DNA from: an uncultured Flavobacterium sp.
GTDB lineage: Bacteria; Bacteroidota; Bacteroidia; Flavobacteriales; Flavobacteriaceae
Assembly (NCBI RefSeq): GCF_951805225.1
Contig: NZ_OX638201.1
Location: forward strand, 3,844,001 to 3,908,000
DNA: 64,000 bases
Direction: 5' to 3'
The notes below the pieces were generated by a model. It was not told the origin of the DNA. It did not search any database and saw only the letters and a program-made list of their open reading frames with translations. This document shows, piece after piece, positions 54,901-61,787 of this stretch. Made by a program: the position numbers and the translations under genes. The stretch's first letter is position 1. Each line of letters starts with the position of its first letter.

Positions 54901-55335
54901 AACAATTCTGGTGCTATTTTATCTGTTTCGAAAGAATTATATTTAAAGAAAAACTCGCTTAAAGGAGATCAATTAGAAAAAATTACAACCAAAAATCCAT
55001 TGAAAACTGGCGATTTAGTTACCGTAAGATTAGTCATAAAATCGAAAGAAGACATGGAATTTGTTCATCTAAAAGACATGAGAGCTTCTTGTTTTGAACC
55101 TGTAAATGTACTTTCAGAATATAAATACAAAGATCGTTTAGGATATTATATGAGCACAAAAGATGCCGCAACACATTTCTTTTTTGATCGCATCGATAAA
55201 GGAACTTATGTTATCGAATATGATATTCGAGTAAATAACAACGGTGAATTCTCAAACGGAATTACAACTATTGAAAGTATGTATGCTCCGGAATTCTCCA
55301 GTCATACAAAGGGAATTCGAGTGAAAGTTAATTAA
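48967..55335 (+). CDS. Bacterial alpha-2-macroglobulin family protein with a SusC-plug-like insertion
   Basis: 2122 residues, secreted (LFVFLLFTTALFAQ signal, no lipobox). Residues ~20-560 form a long helical/mixed N-terminal region; a macroglobulin (MG2) domain starts near 589 (FYLDRAIYRPGQTVYYKGIAI). Residues ~1279-1335 (STLYVIDGEISS ... VLYGSKGANGVIIITTKK) resemble the plug of the SusC receptors in this window. The A2M region follows at ~1349 (FFLPNLKTDSTGKVSFNFTSPEALTTWKLRLLAHNK), then the thioester motif Cys1576-Ala-Glu-Gln in EHECAEQTF and the alpha-helical thioester domain. Such proteins trap attacking proteases in the periplasm. The usual partner PBP1C is absent; an S46 peptidase is convergent. 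Confidence 0.92.
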   Translation: MKNILFVFLLFTTALFAQQTDKKWTKVTTYENDGKIKSASKIVNQIYKKAVSKKDEIQMIKCFFYQSKYLQVVDENAKTKILNNLKKDINRVSIPSKAILNLVYAKCLDNYSSYDYAVEAVDSAVAFVDEASAIIDTTAATIDTSRIDGIATPKSNNTNIDFSSEKEVIALFEKTLENEAILKATALTNYKAIFEFLTIEKLKTENLYDYLLKENIQFFSQKIERWEIENSEITPYKNEFLGNSDLFIKLNLSSIKDESFRKVLSLYQKLEISNPSLENQFNRIIFCSEFLPEPDNDLTKYLNEFQQHSNDPILTQKILLKKAEILKDQASRELHPDYNIEAVKLYDEVIKINSQSNSAQFALQQKQYVTSKYVEVELQKHIYNNENTRAFISYNNINDLKISFYKIDQKIFKGLLDTVAKGKRDSLAEIITKHQIKIVSKDYLLQNKNDYFRYSTEVLLPQLETGNYLVYFEGESDEKGKNGTTYETITVSNLSALASQENDEENFQVLDRKTGKPLENVTIKSSNYTLKTDANGLASYTGASNYSYNEQIEFSLGNDTILASKSYIRFTQKYTEKEDQTLNGKAEFYLDRAIYRPGQTVYYKGIAIQKQKNKTSIVANTSFKIIVKDANYQNIKEFEVTTNEFGSFFGEFVLPKNSLTGNYNMFVLMPEDYAKKDITLSNKPNEAFWKNVKFEGYSINFKVEEYKRPKFKVDFDPKKESYQVNQSIKANGIAKAFAGSNISDAKVTYKVDRFVSYFRNYYGQEQNETIATGETKTDASGKFVIEFVAQPAKNAVKEKLPVFNYRITADVTDINGETHTSETIVKVGFHDLIINASIPNHIETKDKNEITLSSTNLNGEFLAAKGEIKLYFVSPFANKFKEQIWSKPDYETISTADFERLFPYEIRESKTEKKPETLLFSKKIDTQKDKKIALDFISNYKSGNYKIVFSAKDTFNNPIESISEFEIKQSKDKFNPSKLFTAEQINSDPKKDGFIEVKLSSVIPELYITTSGNYNTQTYFESISHLQNNEVTIKIPLKTGFEKSVRLGFQSVFDNEIFESEIDVKLKTEEAKLELIVESFRNKIEPGSTEKWSFKLKSLNAKNEAEVLASMYDSSLDQFTKRDWNLLNINNYGYNSPNFKSGIGFEQAHSILENLNTLEFTHKFYKEETQLNWFGFDINNSRYGDSLLYSIAEIKDKKVGSETIKGDPDAVLADDESVAYGVAAITLPAPKVDQVRFVKPAHMTAADSLNDPEYYFQTNKVKFIPGKKIISGLTSMVVDKSTLYVIDGEISSEDNFKKINPDDLLDIEFLTAEKAKVLYGSKGANGVIIITTKKSLEELTKVKARKNLSETAFFLPNLKTDSTGKVSFNFTSPEALTTWKLRLLAHNKDAVSGYLEKSVVTQKELMVLPNFPRFFREKDTIVISAKISNITDKAKTGIAILQFFDATTMQPIDAKMLNAKNVRNFTVGAFGNTVATWTISIPEGLQGVQYKILAKSGDFSDGEENILPVLTNNMLITESIPIWVRENSTKEYTFENLKNNTSTTLKNHQLTLEYTSNPAWIAIQSLPYLMEYEHECAEQTFARFYANALASEIISSNPKIATVFENWRKNGKLNSKLEENEELKSIILAETPWLNDAQSEDEKKKNLALLFDLEKMKTSQETTFDKLKQKQKPSGGFSWFDGSDESEYITRHILAGLGHLSKLDKSENNATKINQIAEKGVPFLDNKFLEYYKNQSKNLKKSEKLIWINPYSDLHYLYTRSFYLDKYPLSDTLKKATKLYLETAKKDWLNYSLYEKGLAALTLNRFGEKDIAKKIIESLKETASNNEDWGMYWIANKAGWYWYQAPIETQALLIEAFAEVNNDTKSVDAMKVWLLKNKQTKNWPTTKSTTEAVYALLIQGNDWLSVKDNTVIKIGGEKILTKKLAENEKEAETGYIKLNWKTDEVKKEMASISIQNKSKVPGFGGVYWQYFEDLDKIKNNSGAILSVSKELYLKKNSLKGDQLEKITTKNPLKTGDLVTVRLVIKSKEDMEFVHLKDMRASCFEPVNVLSEYKYKDRLGYYMSTKDAATHFFFDRIDKGTYVIEYDIRVNNNGEFSNGITTIESMYAPEFSSHTKGIRVKVN

Positions 55336-55338
55336 AAA

Positions 55339-55409
55339 TTTCCGCCACGAATTCACGAATTTTATTTTCAAAGATTGTCAAAAAATAATTCGTGAATTCG
55401 TGGCGGAAA
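55339..55409. repeat. Perfect 23-bp inverted repeat (TTCCGCCACGAATTC family)
   Basis: Left arm 55339-55361 starts TTTCCGCCACGAATTCACG; right arm 55387-55409 is its exact reverse complement; loop 25 nt. It starts 3 nt after the A2M stop and is followed 7 nt later by a separate terminator hairpin. Each arm contains an overlapping palindrome (CACGAATTCACG / CGAATTCACG). Confidence 0.85.
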
Positions 55410-55416
55410 AAACAAA

Positions 55417-55447
55417 AAACCCGACAGATTAAAAATCTGTCGGGTTT
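55417..55447. terminator. Bidirectional terminator between the A2M and S46 genes
   Basis: 14-bp perfect stem (AAACCCGACAGATT, 55417-55430, with 55434-55447), 3-nt loop; T-rich on the plus side (ACTTTTT) and T-rich on the minus side (TTTTTTG). Shares its core with the terminator at 58507. Confidence 0.88.
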
Positions 55448-55468
55448 ACTTTTTAGAAAAAAATCAGA

Positions 55469-57613
55469 TTATTTTATAATCGTCATTTCGTCAACAATAT
55501 TTTTAGCTCCAGCGTATTTGTCAATAATCCAAAGTACGTAACGAATATCTACGTTAATTGTTCTTTGCAATTTTGGATCAAAAATAACATCTCCAGCCAT
55601 AGCTTCGATGTTTCCGTCAAAAGCAATTCCAATTAATTCTCCTTTTCCGTTAAGAACCGGTGAACCTGAATTTCCTCCAGTAATATCATTATCTGTCAAG
55701 AAATTTACTGGCATATATCCTGCTTTATCAGCATATTGTCCAAAATCTTTTGCTTTGTTTAATTCCAACAAACGTTTTGGCAAATCAAATTCCTGATCTC
55801 CTGCTTTGTATTTTTTAACCATACTTTCCATAGTAGTATAGTTATTAATTTTAGCATCATTACGTGGATCTGCAGGCAAAGCGCGAACTTTTCCGTAAGT
55901 CAATCTCAATGTTGAGTTTGCATCAGGATATTGAATTGCATTCAATTTTGATTCTCTTAAACCTTCAACCAGTTTGCGGTAAGCGATTGCAAAACCATCA
56001 TCAGCTTTTGCCTGATCGTCAGTTTTTGCACGGAATTTTGTCAATAAATCATTAGAAATAATATACAAAGGATCGTGTACAATTGCCAATGGTTTTGGAT
56101 CAGCCATAAATGCCAATACTTTATCTTTAGAAGTAAAATAACTTATTTCTGTAGCTTTTGCAACGTCAGCAGTAAAGTCTCCTTTATTTTCTGCTTTCAT
56201 TTTAGCAACTTGTGGAGCTAAACCATATTCAGCAGCTTTAGAAGCATATAAATTCAACTGGGCCGTTAAAACATCTTTTTCAAGAGGCGCATAAAATTCA
56301 CCGTAAATGCTTTCGATCATTGCATTAATCTTAGGCAACATTTCTGCTTTTTTAGCATCATTCTCATTATAATAAGCAATCAATGCGTTTCCTAAATTTG
56401 CAGGTCCCGCTCCATAGCTTGAAGTACGTAAAAGTTGAGATAAATAATTATCATGAGTCGCTTTTACATTCGTTTCTCTGTAATAATCATTAATCGTAGG
56501 AATTACATTTTCGTATTTGTCTTTGTTAGCCGGTTTAGTTGCCCATTCATAGAACTTATCTTCTTGCTGACTTTTAGTCTCCGCAGTTCCAGCTTTTGTT
56601 AAAGCATCGATCATTCCCTGACGGTTTTTCCAGTAATTTGCTGTCGAAGCATATTTAGACGCATATTGCAAACGAACTGTTGCATCTTTGTCCATATACT
56701 TTTTCATTACATCCATTCCGGTTTTAGCACCTTCAACCCAAGCAGGATAAGCAAACTTAACGTTTTGCTCGATTCCACCAGCTGGCATCCAACGATTTGT
56801 TCTTCCAGGATATCCTAAGATCATTGCAAAATCATTCTCTTTTACACCTTTAATACTTATTGGTAAATAGTGTTTAGGTTGCAAAGGCACGTTGTCTTTA
56901 GAATAAGCTGCCGGATTTCCGTCTTTATCTGCATAAACTCTAAACATAGAGAAATCTCCAGTTTGACGAGGCCACTCCCAGTTATCAGTGTCTCCACCAA
57001 ATTTACCAACACTTTCCGGTGGCGTTCCTACTAAACGAACGTCTGTGTAATCTTGGTAAACGAAATAATAATATTCATTTCCTTGAAAGAAAGGGCGAAC
57101 AGAAACTGTGTATTTTCCACCTTCATTATTCTCTTTTTCGATCAAAGCAATTTCTTGCTGAATAACTTTGTTTCTTTCTGTTTCTGTCATTTGATCATTT
57201 ACTTTTGATAAAATTCTTTTAGAAACATCGTCCATACGAACAAAGAAACGTACATATAAAGATTTTGGTTTCATTTCGGCACTTCTTTCTTTTGCCCAAA
57301 AACCATCTTTTAAATAATTTTGTTCAGCAGTCGAAAGTTCAGCAATTGCATTATATCCGCAGTGGTGATTTGTCAAAACCAATCCGTTTTTAGAAACGAT
57401 TTCAGCAGTACATCCTCCATTAAATTGTACAACAGCATCTTTCAAACTATGATGATTAATACTGTAAATTTCTTCGGCTGTTAATTGCAAACCCATTTTT
57501 TCCATATCTCTATGGTTCAATCTCTCGATAAACATCAAGAACCACATTCCTTCGTCTGCTTTTACAGGAAAAGCCATTAGGCACATGGTCAAGAATAAAA
57601 CTATTTTTTTCAT
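55469..57613 (-). CDS. S46 family dipeptidyl-peptidase (DPP7-like)
   Basis: 714 residues, full length. Signal peptide (MKKIVLFLTMCLMAFPVKA). Catalytic landmarks: TNHHCGYNAI (His83/84), DNWEWPRQTGDFS with the Asp, and GGNSGSPVL (Ser649). The family removes dipeptides from N-termini in the periplasm, feeding amino-acid catabolism. In P. gingivalis enzymes the residue 18 after the Ser is Arg in DPP11 (acidic preference) and Gly in DPP7; here it is Gly667 (AFDGN), so hydrophobic/broad P1 preference is inferred. Monocistronic, with a shared terminator downstream. Confidence 0.93.
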   Translation of the reverse strand: MKKIVLFLTMCLMAFPVKADEGMWFLMFIERLNHRDMEKMGLQLTAEEIYSINHHSLKDAVVQFNGGCTAEIVSKNGLVLTNHHCGYNAIAELSTAEQNYLKDGFWAKERSAEMKPKSLYVRFFVRMDDVSKRILSKVNDQMTETERNKVIQQEIALIEKENNEGGKYTVSVRPFFQGNEYYYFVYQDYTDVRLVGTPPESVGKFGGDTDNWEWPRQTGDFSMFRVYADKDGNPAAYSKDNVPLQPKHYLPISIKGVKENDFAMILGYPGRTNRWMPAGGIEQNVKFAYPAWVEGAKTGMDVMKKYMDKDATVRLQYASKYASTANYWKNRQGMIDALTKAGTAETKSQQEDKFYEWATKPANKDKYENVIPTINDYYRETNVKATHDNYLSQLLRTSSYGAGPANLGNALIAYYNENDAKKAEMLPKINAMIESIYGEFYAPLEKDVLTAQLNLYASKAAEYGLAPQVAKMKAENKGDFTADVAKATEISYFTSKDKVLAFMADPKPLAIVHDPLYIISNDLLTKFRAKTDDQAKADDGFAIAYRKLVEGLRESKLNAIQYPDANSTLRLTYGKVRALPADPRNDAKINNYTTMESMVKKYKAGDQEFDLPKRLLELNKAKDFGQYADKAGYMPVNFLTDNDITGGNSGSPVLNGKGELIGIAFDGNIEAMAGDVIFDPKLQRTINVDIRYVLWIIDKYAGAKNIVDEMTIIK

Positions 57614-57926
57614 GTTATTTTGTTTAAGTCCTGCGAATATAACTCATTTTCGCAACAAAAAATAACACATATCGCCAAAACCAAAAGATGCGACATGCTT
57701 TTTAAGACAATTTTACGAAATTCATAATTTCACAAAGACAAGAATATCTTCCTTCCCTTAGATTCTTCCTTTAGAAAACTCCTAAAATTCAAAACAAAAA
57801 CAGTTAAAGTTTAATATTTTCTTATTTAAATTGTAAAAATTTACTTTCATTAATTAAATTTTAAAATAAATTATTTCTTACAAATTTAATTATATAAGTT
57901 TGTCTTAATTATTTAATCAAAATAAA
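57614..57926. other. 313-bp divergent promoter region
   Basis: AT-rich spacer between the S46 gene (-) and the small barrel gene (+). It holds a -7 element for the barrel gene (57895) and a weaker TATATTCG on the minus strand about 25 nt before the S46 start. I see no gene or repeat in the middle. Confidence 0.65.
57895..57902 (+). promoter_or_regulatory. -7 promoter element for the outer-membrane barrel gene
   Basis: TAAGTTTG fits TAnnTTTG, 24 nt before the ATG at 57927. No clear -33 TTTG. Confidence 0.5.
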
Positions 57927-58457
57927 ATGAAAAAATTACTATTAGCTGTTGTACTATTAGTTGCAACAATTGCAAATGCCCAAAAAGGCTCAATTTTATT
58001 AGGCGGAAATGTTGGATTTGCATCAGAAAAAATCGGAGACGAGAAACACGAAGGATTTGAATTTTCTCCAAAAGTAGGATATCAGTTTACTGACCATTGG
58101 ACTGCCGGAGTTGAAGGTTTAATCGCTAACTACAAAGAAACAGGTTCAGCAAGACAAGAAGCATACGCAATTGGAGCTTTTGCACGTTATTCAACACCTC
58201 TTTCTGACTTGTTCTCTTTCTATACAGATTTAGGAGTTGGTTATCAAGATAGAACATTAAATAATGCTAAAGGAATGTACGCAACCTTAACACCAGCATT
58301 GTTCATCAACATGAAAAAAGGTTTTGGTTTAAATTTCTCTATTGGAGGAGTAAGCTACGATAATCTTTCAGGAAAAGGAACTCCAAGAGAAGAACGTATT
58401 GGTTTCAATTTTGGAAAAAATTTCAATGTTGGAATCTCTAAAAATTTCGGACTTTAG
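57927..58457 (+). CDS. Small outer-membrane beta-barrel protein
   Basis: 176 residues. Signal peptide (LLLAVVLLVATIANAQ), then an eight-strand-size barrel of the porin/OmpW-like Bacteroidota type (ILLGGNVGFASEKIGDEKHEGFEFSPKVGYQFTDHWTAGVEG ... FNFGKNFNVGISKNFGL) ending with alternating aromatic strands. Function unknown. Closed by the terminator at 58507. Confidence 0.85.
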   Translation: MKKLLLAVVLLVATIANAQKGSILLGGNVGFASEKIGDEKHEGFEFSPKVGYQFTDHWTAGVEGLIANYKETGSARQEAYAIGAFARYSTPLSDLFSFYTDLGVGYQDRTLNNAKGMYATLTPALFINMKKGFGLNFSIGGVSYDNLSGKGTPREERIGFNFGKNFNVGISKNFGL

Positions 58458-58506
58458 CTGTTTGACTAATCATCTGAAATAATTTGTTTTTTTCGTTTAA
58501 AAGCAG

Positions 58507-58536
58507 AAAACCCGACAATTTAAGTTGTCGGGTTTT
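58507..58536. terminator. Bidirectional terminator between the barrel gene and obg
   Basis: 12-bp perfect stem (AAAACCCGACAA with TTGTCGGGTTTT), 6-nt loop. T-rich on both strands. Core CCCGACA/TGTCGGG shared with 55417. Confidence 0.85.
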
Positions 58537-58556
58537 GATATTTAAAACATATCGTT

Positions 58557-59558
58557 TTAGTCGTTTAGCATTTTCCAAAGCTTATCTTTTAAGTCTGTCA
58601 AACCTTGTTGAGCAACAGAAGAAATAAACATATAAGGAACATCTTTGAAAGCAACATCAAGTTCTGTTTTCAATTCAGCTTTAAGCTCGTCATCCAGCAT
58701 ATCACATTTTGAGATTACCAAAAGACGTTCTTTATCTAACATTTCAGGATTGTATTTAGTTAACTCATTAACCAAAATATCATATTCACCTTTAATGTCT
58801 GGCGTATCAACCGGAACTAAAAATAGTAAAGTTGAGTTACGCTCGATATGACGTAAGAAATAATGACCTAAACCTTTACCTTCGGCAGCACCTTCAATAA
58901 TTCCCGGAATATCTGCAATTACAAAAGATTGATAATCTCTGTAAGCAACAATTCCTAAGTTTGGTTTTAAGGTAGTAAAAGGGTAATCAGCAATTTTTGG
59001 TTTTGCAGAAGTTAATACAGATAGCAATGTTGATTTTCCAGCATTAGGAAAACCTACTAATCCAACATCAGCAAGAACTTTTAATTCCAAAATTACGTCC
59101 ATCTCAACTCCCGGTAAACCTGGTTGTGCGTAACGTGGCGTTTGATTTGTAGAACTTCTAAAGTGCCAGTTTCCTAATCCGCCTTTTCCTCCTTTAGAAA
59201 GGATTCTTTTTTCACCATCTTCGGTAATTTCGAATAAAGTCTCTCCGGTTTCTTTGTCTTTTACAACAGTTCCTAAAGGCACTTCGATAAATTTATCTTC
59301 TCCGTCAGCACCAGTACTACGGTCTCCTCCTCCATCTCCACCGTGACCAGCTTTAATGTGACGGGCAAATTTCAAATGAAACAGTGTCCAAAGTCCTTTA
59401 TTTCCAACTAAATACACGTGTCCTCCTCGACCACCATCACCTCCGTCAGGGCCTCCTTTTTCAATAAATTTCTCTCTATGTAAATGTGTAGATCCTTTTC
59501 CTCCCTTTCCGGAAGAAACATATATCTTAACATAATCTACAAAATTTCCTTCTGTCAT
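58557..59558 (-). CDS. obg: GTPase ObgE/CgtA
   Basis: 333 residues from the ATG at 59558 (MTEGNFVDYVKIYVSSGKGG). An earlier in-frame start at 59621 lies in repeat sequence and is rejected. The glycine-rich Obg fold (GKGGKGSTHLHREKFIEKGGPDGGDGGRGG) is followed by the GTPase with G1 GFPNAGKSTLL, G3 DIPGII and NKCD-type G4 (SKCD). It acts in 50S assembly and the stringent response. The C-terminal extension of some Obg proteins is absent. Confidence 0.95.
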   Translation of the reverse strand: MTEGNFVDYVKIYVSSGKGGKGSTHLHREKFIEKGGPDGGDGGRGGHVYLVGNKGLWTLFHLKFARHIKAGHGGDGGGDRSTGADGEDKFIEVPLGTVVKDKETGETLFEITEDGEKRILSKGGKGGLGNWHFRSSTNQTPRYAQPGLPGVEMDVILELKVLADVGLVGFPNAGKSTLLSVLTSAKPKIADYPFTTLKPNLGIVAYRDYQSFVIADIPGIIEGAAEGKGLGHYFLRHIERNSTLLFLVPVDTPDIKGEYDILVNELTKYNPEMLDKERLLVISKCDMLDDELKAELKTELDVAFKDVPYMFISSVAQQGLTDLKDKLWKMLND

Positions 59559-59578
59559 TTTCTTTTTGTTTATGTATA

Positions 59579-59654
59579 GTTTCAGGTTTAACGTTTCAGG
59601 TTTCAAATTGGCGTAACACACTTAACTTGAAACCTGAAACAAAATAAAACTTGA
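59579..59654. repeat. Inverted repeat of the TTTCAGG family, second copy
   Basis: GTTTCAGGTTTCAA (59593-59606) is the exact reverse complement of 59627-59640; extra TTTCAGG and TTGAAAC units flank it. It fills the gap between the CorC-type gene and obg. Related to 4176-4241. Confidence 0.75.
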
Positions 59655-59666
59655 AACAAATTCTCT

Positions 59667-60941
59667 CTACTCTTTTAGTGCTTTTACTAACACTTTGTCA
59701 ATCTTTACGCCATCCATATCTAATACTTCAAGCACAAATTTTTGCCAGATTAACTTTTCGCCTTCTTTTGGAATATGCGAAAGCTCTGTCATAATCATTC
59801 CGCTTACGGTGTTTACTTCGTAATCATTTGTCAATTCGTCTAACTCAAAATAAGTTAGAAAATCATGCAAGGAATAATGTCCGTCAACCAACCATGAACC
59901 ATCTTCACGTTCAATCAATTGGAATTCGTCTTTATAAAAATCAGATGCATCTCCAACTAAAGCTTCAAGGATATCATTCAAAGTAATTATACCTTGAAAA
60001 ACACCATATTCATCTGAAACTAAAGCATAATGTACGCCTGTTTTTTTGAAATTTTCCAACGCTTTATAAGCCGTTGTTTGCTCCATTAAATAAGGAGCAT
60101 CTATCATTATTGCATTCAAATCGAAATTATCACTTTCGATATTTGCGAATATATTTTTCAGGGTTACGATTCCAACAATGTCATCGTAATTATCTCTGTA
60201 AACCGGATAAACGGTGTGTAAATCCTGCAACACTAATTCCTTAATTTTGGCTTTGTCAGCAGTAAACGGTAACATGTCTACTGATTTACGGTGCGTCATT
60301 AATGAATTTACTTTTCTGTCACCAATATGAAAAACACGTTCCACGATGTCTTGTTCTATTTCCTGAACTTCTCCGCCTTCGGTTCCTTCTTTAATGATGG
60401 CTTTAATTTCTTCTTCGGTTACTTTACCGTCTGCTGTTGGTTTTATCTGCAAAACATTCAACAAAAAATCTGTTGAAGAAGTTAGCAACCAAATAAACGG
60501 CGCGGTAATAATCGAAACGATTTTCATTGGTAATGCTACCATTTTTGCAATCGATTCCGGATAATTTAAACCAATACGTTTTGGTAATAATTCACCTAAA
60601 ACTAAAGAGAAAAATGTCAAAACTACTACAACAATTCCCACTGCAACTGAATGTGCATATGGTTTTAAAACGGCAAATCCGCTTACAAATGTTTCTACGT
60701 CTATTGTGATTTTATCACCACTATAAATACCGGTTAAAATTCCGATTAAGGTAATTCCGATTTGTACGGTAGATAAAAACTTGTTTGGTGAATTGGCTAA
60801 ATCGAGCGCAATCTTCGCACTTTTATTTCCCTTTTTTGCGGCGGTTTCCAATCTGTTTTTTCTTGCCGAAATAAGTGCAATTTCGGACATAGAGAAAACG
60901 CCGTTTAATAGTATTAGAAAAAATATTATTAGTATTTCCAA
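59667..60941 (-). CDS. CorC/HlyC-type membrane protein with CBS domains
   Basis: 424 residues. A DUF21/CNNM membrane domain of about 190 residues (IFFLILLNGVFSMSEIALISARKNRLETA; GITLIGILTGIYSGD; VVVLTFFSLVLGELLPKRIGL), a CBS pair (MTHRKSVDMLPF, VYRDNYDDIVGIVTLKNIF, EYGVFQGIITLNDILEALVGD) and a C-terminal CorC_HlyC domain (REDGSWLVDGHYSLHDF). The family is linked to Mg/Co efflux; 'hemolysin' is a historical name. It might be confused with gliding protein GldE, but lacks gldD/mutY neighbours. Confidence 0.9.
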   Translation of the reverse strand: MEILIIFFLILLNGVFSMSEIALISARKNRLETAAKKGNKSAKIALDLANSPNKFLSTVQIGITLIGILTGIYSGDKITIDVETFVSGFAVLKPYAHSVAVGIVVVVLTFFSLVLGELLPKRIGLNYPESIAKMVALPMKIVSIITAPFIWLLTSSTDFLLNVLQIKPTADGKVTEEEIKAIIKEGTEGGEVQEIEQDIVERVFHIGDRKVNSLMTHRKSVDMLPFTADKAKIKELVLQDLHTVYPVYRDNYDDIVGIVTLKNIFANIESDNFDLNAIMIDAPYLMEQTTAYKALENFKKTGVHYALVSDEYGVFQGIITLNDILEALVGDASDFYKDEFQLIEREDGSWLVDGHYSLHDFLTYFELDELTNDYEVNTVSGMIMTELSHIPKEGEKLIWQKFVLEVLDMDGVKIDKVLVKALKE

Positions 60942-61000
60942 TTTGAGGTTTATTCGTTATTTAATGGTTCGTTAATGTAATTTACAGTTCTAGTATTTCA

Positions 61001-61143
61001 TAGCCCAGATGGAAGTGAAAAGCCCGGAGCTAAAAAAACTAATTTTTCTTGCCAGAAAACAGCGACCGGAGGAAGCTCGTTTTAAGGTTAGAAAAATAGT
61101 TTTTTTAGCGAGGACTAGTAACGTACAGCTGGATTAGCTTCTA
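61001..61143 (-). repeat. Dispersed 3'-end element, copy B, overlapping the adk stop codon
   Basis: Plus-strand ends TAGCCCAGATGGAAGTGAAA (61001) and AGCTGGATTAGCTTCTA (61127-61143) match copy A at 1913-1993. The centre contains CTAAAAAAACTA.../TAGTTTTTTTAG arms (61030-61041 and 61097-61108) and is larger than in copy A. The minus-strand reading begins with the adk stop codon itself (TAGAAGCTAATCC). Confidence 0.72.
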
Positions 61144-61713
61144 CAAATTATCTATAACTGACGTTAAGCGTTGTGTAATTTCTTCGATAGTTCCGATACC
61201 GTTTACGGCGTGAAACTTATTTTGTTCTTTATAATATCCGATTAATGGAGCTGTTTTTTCATTGTATTCCTGATATCTCACACGAATTTTTTCTTCGTCC
61301 TGATCATCAACTCTTCCACTTGTTTTTCCTCTTTCTAATAAACGTGCTACCAGAATTTCATCGTCTGCTTCTAATGCAATTGTTGCTGTAACGCTTGATC
61401 CAATTGTTGGTAAAAACTTATCCAGAGCTTCTGCCTGATCTAATGTTCTTGGATAACCGTCAAATAAAAAACCGTTGGTATCAGGATGTTTGTTTACTTC
61501 GTCAATTAACATTGCAGTTGTAACTTCGCAAGGAACCAATTCTCCATTGTCCATAAAAACTCTTGCTTTTTTACCTAAATCTGTGTCATTTTTTAAATTA
61601 AAACGAAAAATATCTCCTGTTGAAAGGTGTGTTAATTTGTATTTTTCTTTCAAAAATTCAGCCTGAGTTCCTTTTCCTGCTCCTGGTTTTCCAAATAAAA
61701 CAATGTTAATCAT
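61141..61713 (-). CDS. adk: Adenylate kinase
   Basis: 190 residues. Converts AMP + ATP to 2 ADP. P-loop GKPGAGKGTQ (8-17), AMP-binding THLSTGDIFR, FDGYPRTLDQAEAL and a short LID (RGKTSGRVDDQDEEKIRVR) without zinc cysteines, i.e. the short-form enzyme. It lies after hpt (74 nt), not in the secY operon where it sits in many bacteria. Its stop codon is the first triplet of the repeat element at 61001. Confidence 0.97.
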   Translation of the reverse strand: MINIVLFGKPGAGKGTQAEFLKEKYKLTHLSTGDIFRFNLKNDTDLGKKARVFMDNGELVPCEVTTAMLIDEVNKHPDTNGFLFDGYPRTLDQAEALDKFLPTIGSSVTATIALEADDEILVARLLERGKTSGRVDDQDEEKIRVRYQEYNEKTAPLIGYYKEQNKFHAVNGIGTIEEITQRLTSVIDNL

Positions 61714-61787
61714 AATATGAGTGAGTGTTGTTACTTCTGTTGTTTATAAGAAGTTTTAAATGAATATATAGTTGTGTGTGTTTTTAA

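Noticed and set aside
59559..59621. Longer start for obg
   Set aside because: The extra residues are encoded by the TTTCAGG repeat; Obg begins at the FVDYVKI region.
59667..60941. GldE gliding-motility protein
   Set aside because: Same superfamily, but no gldD, ssb or mutY neighbours and the N-terminus is that of the general CorC/HlyC group.
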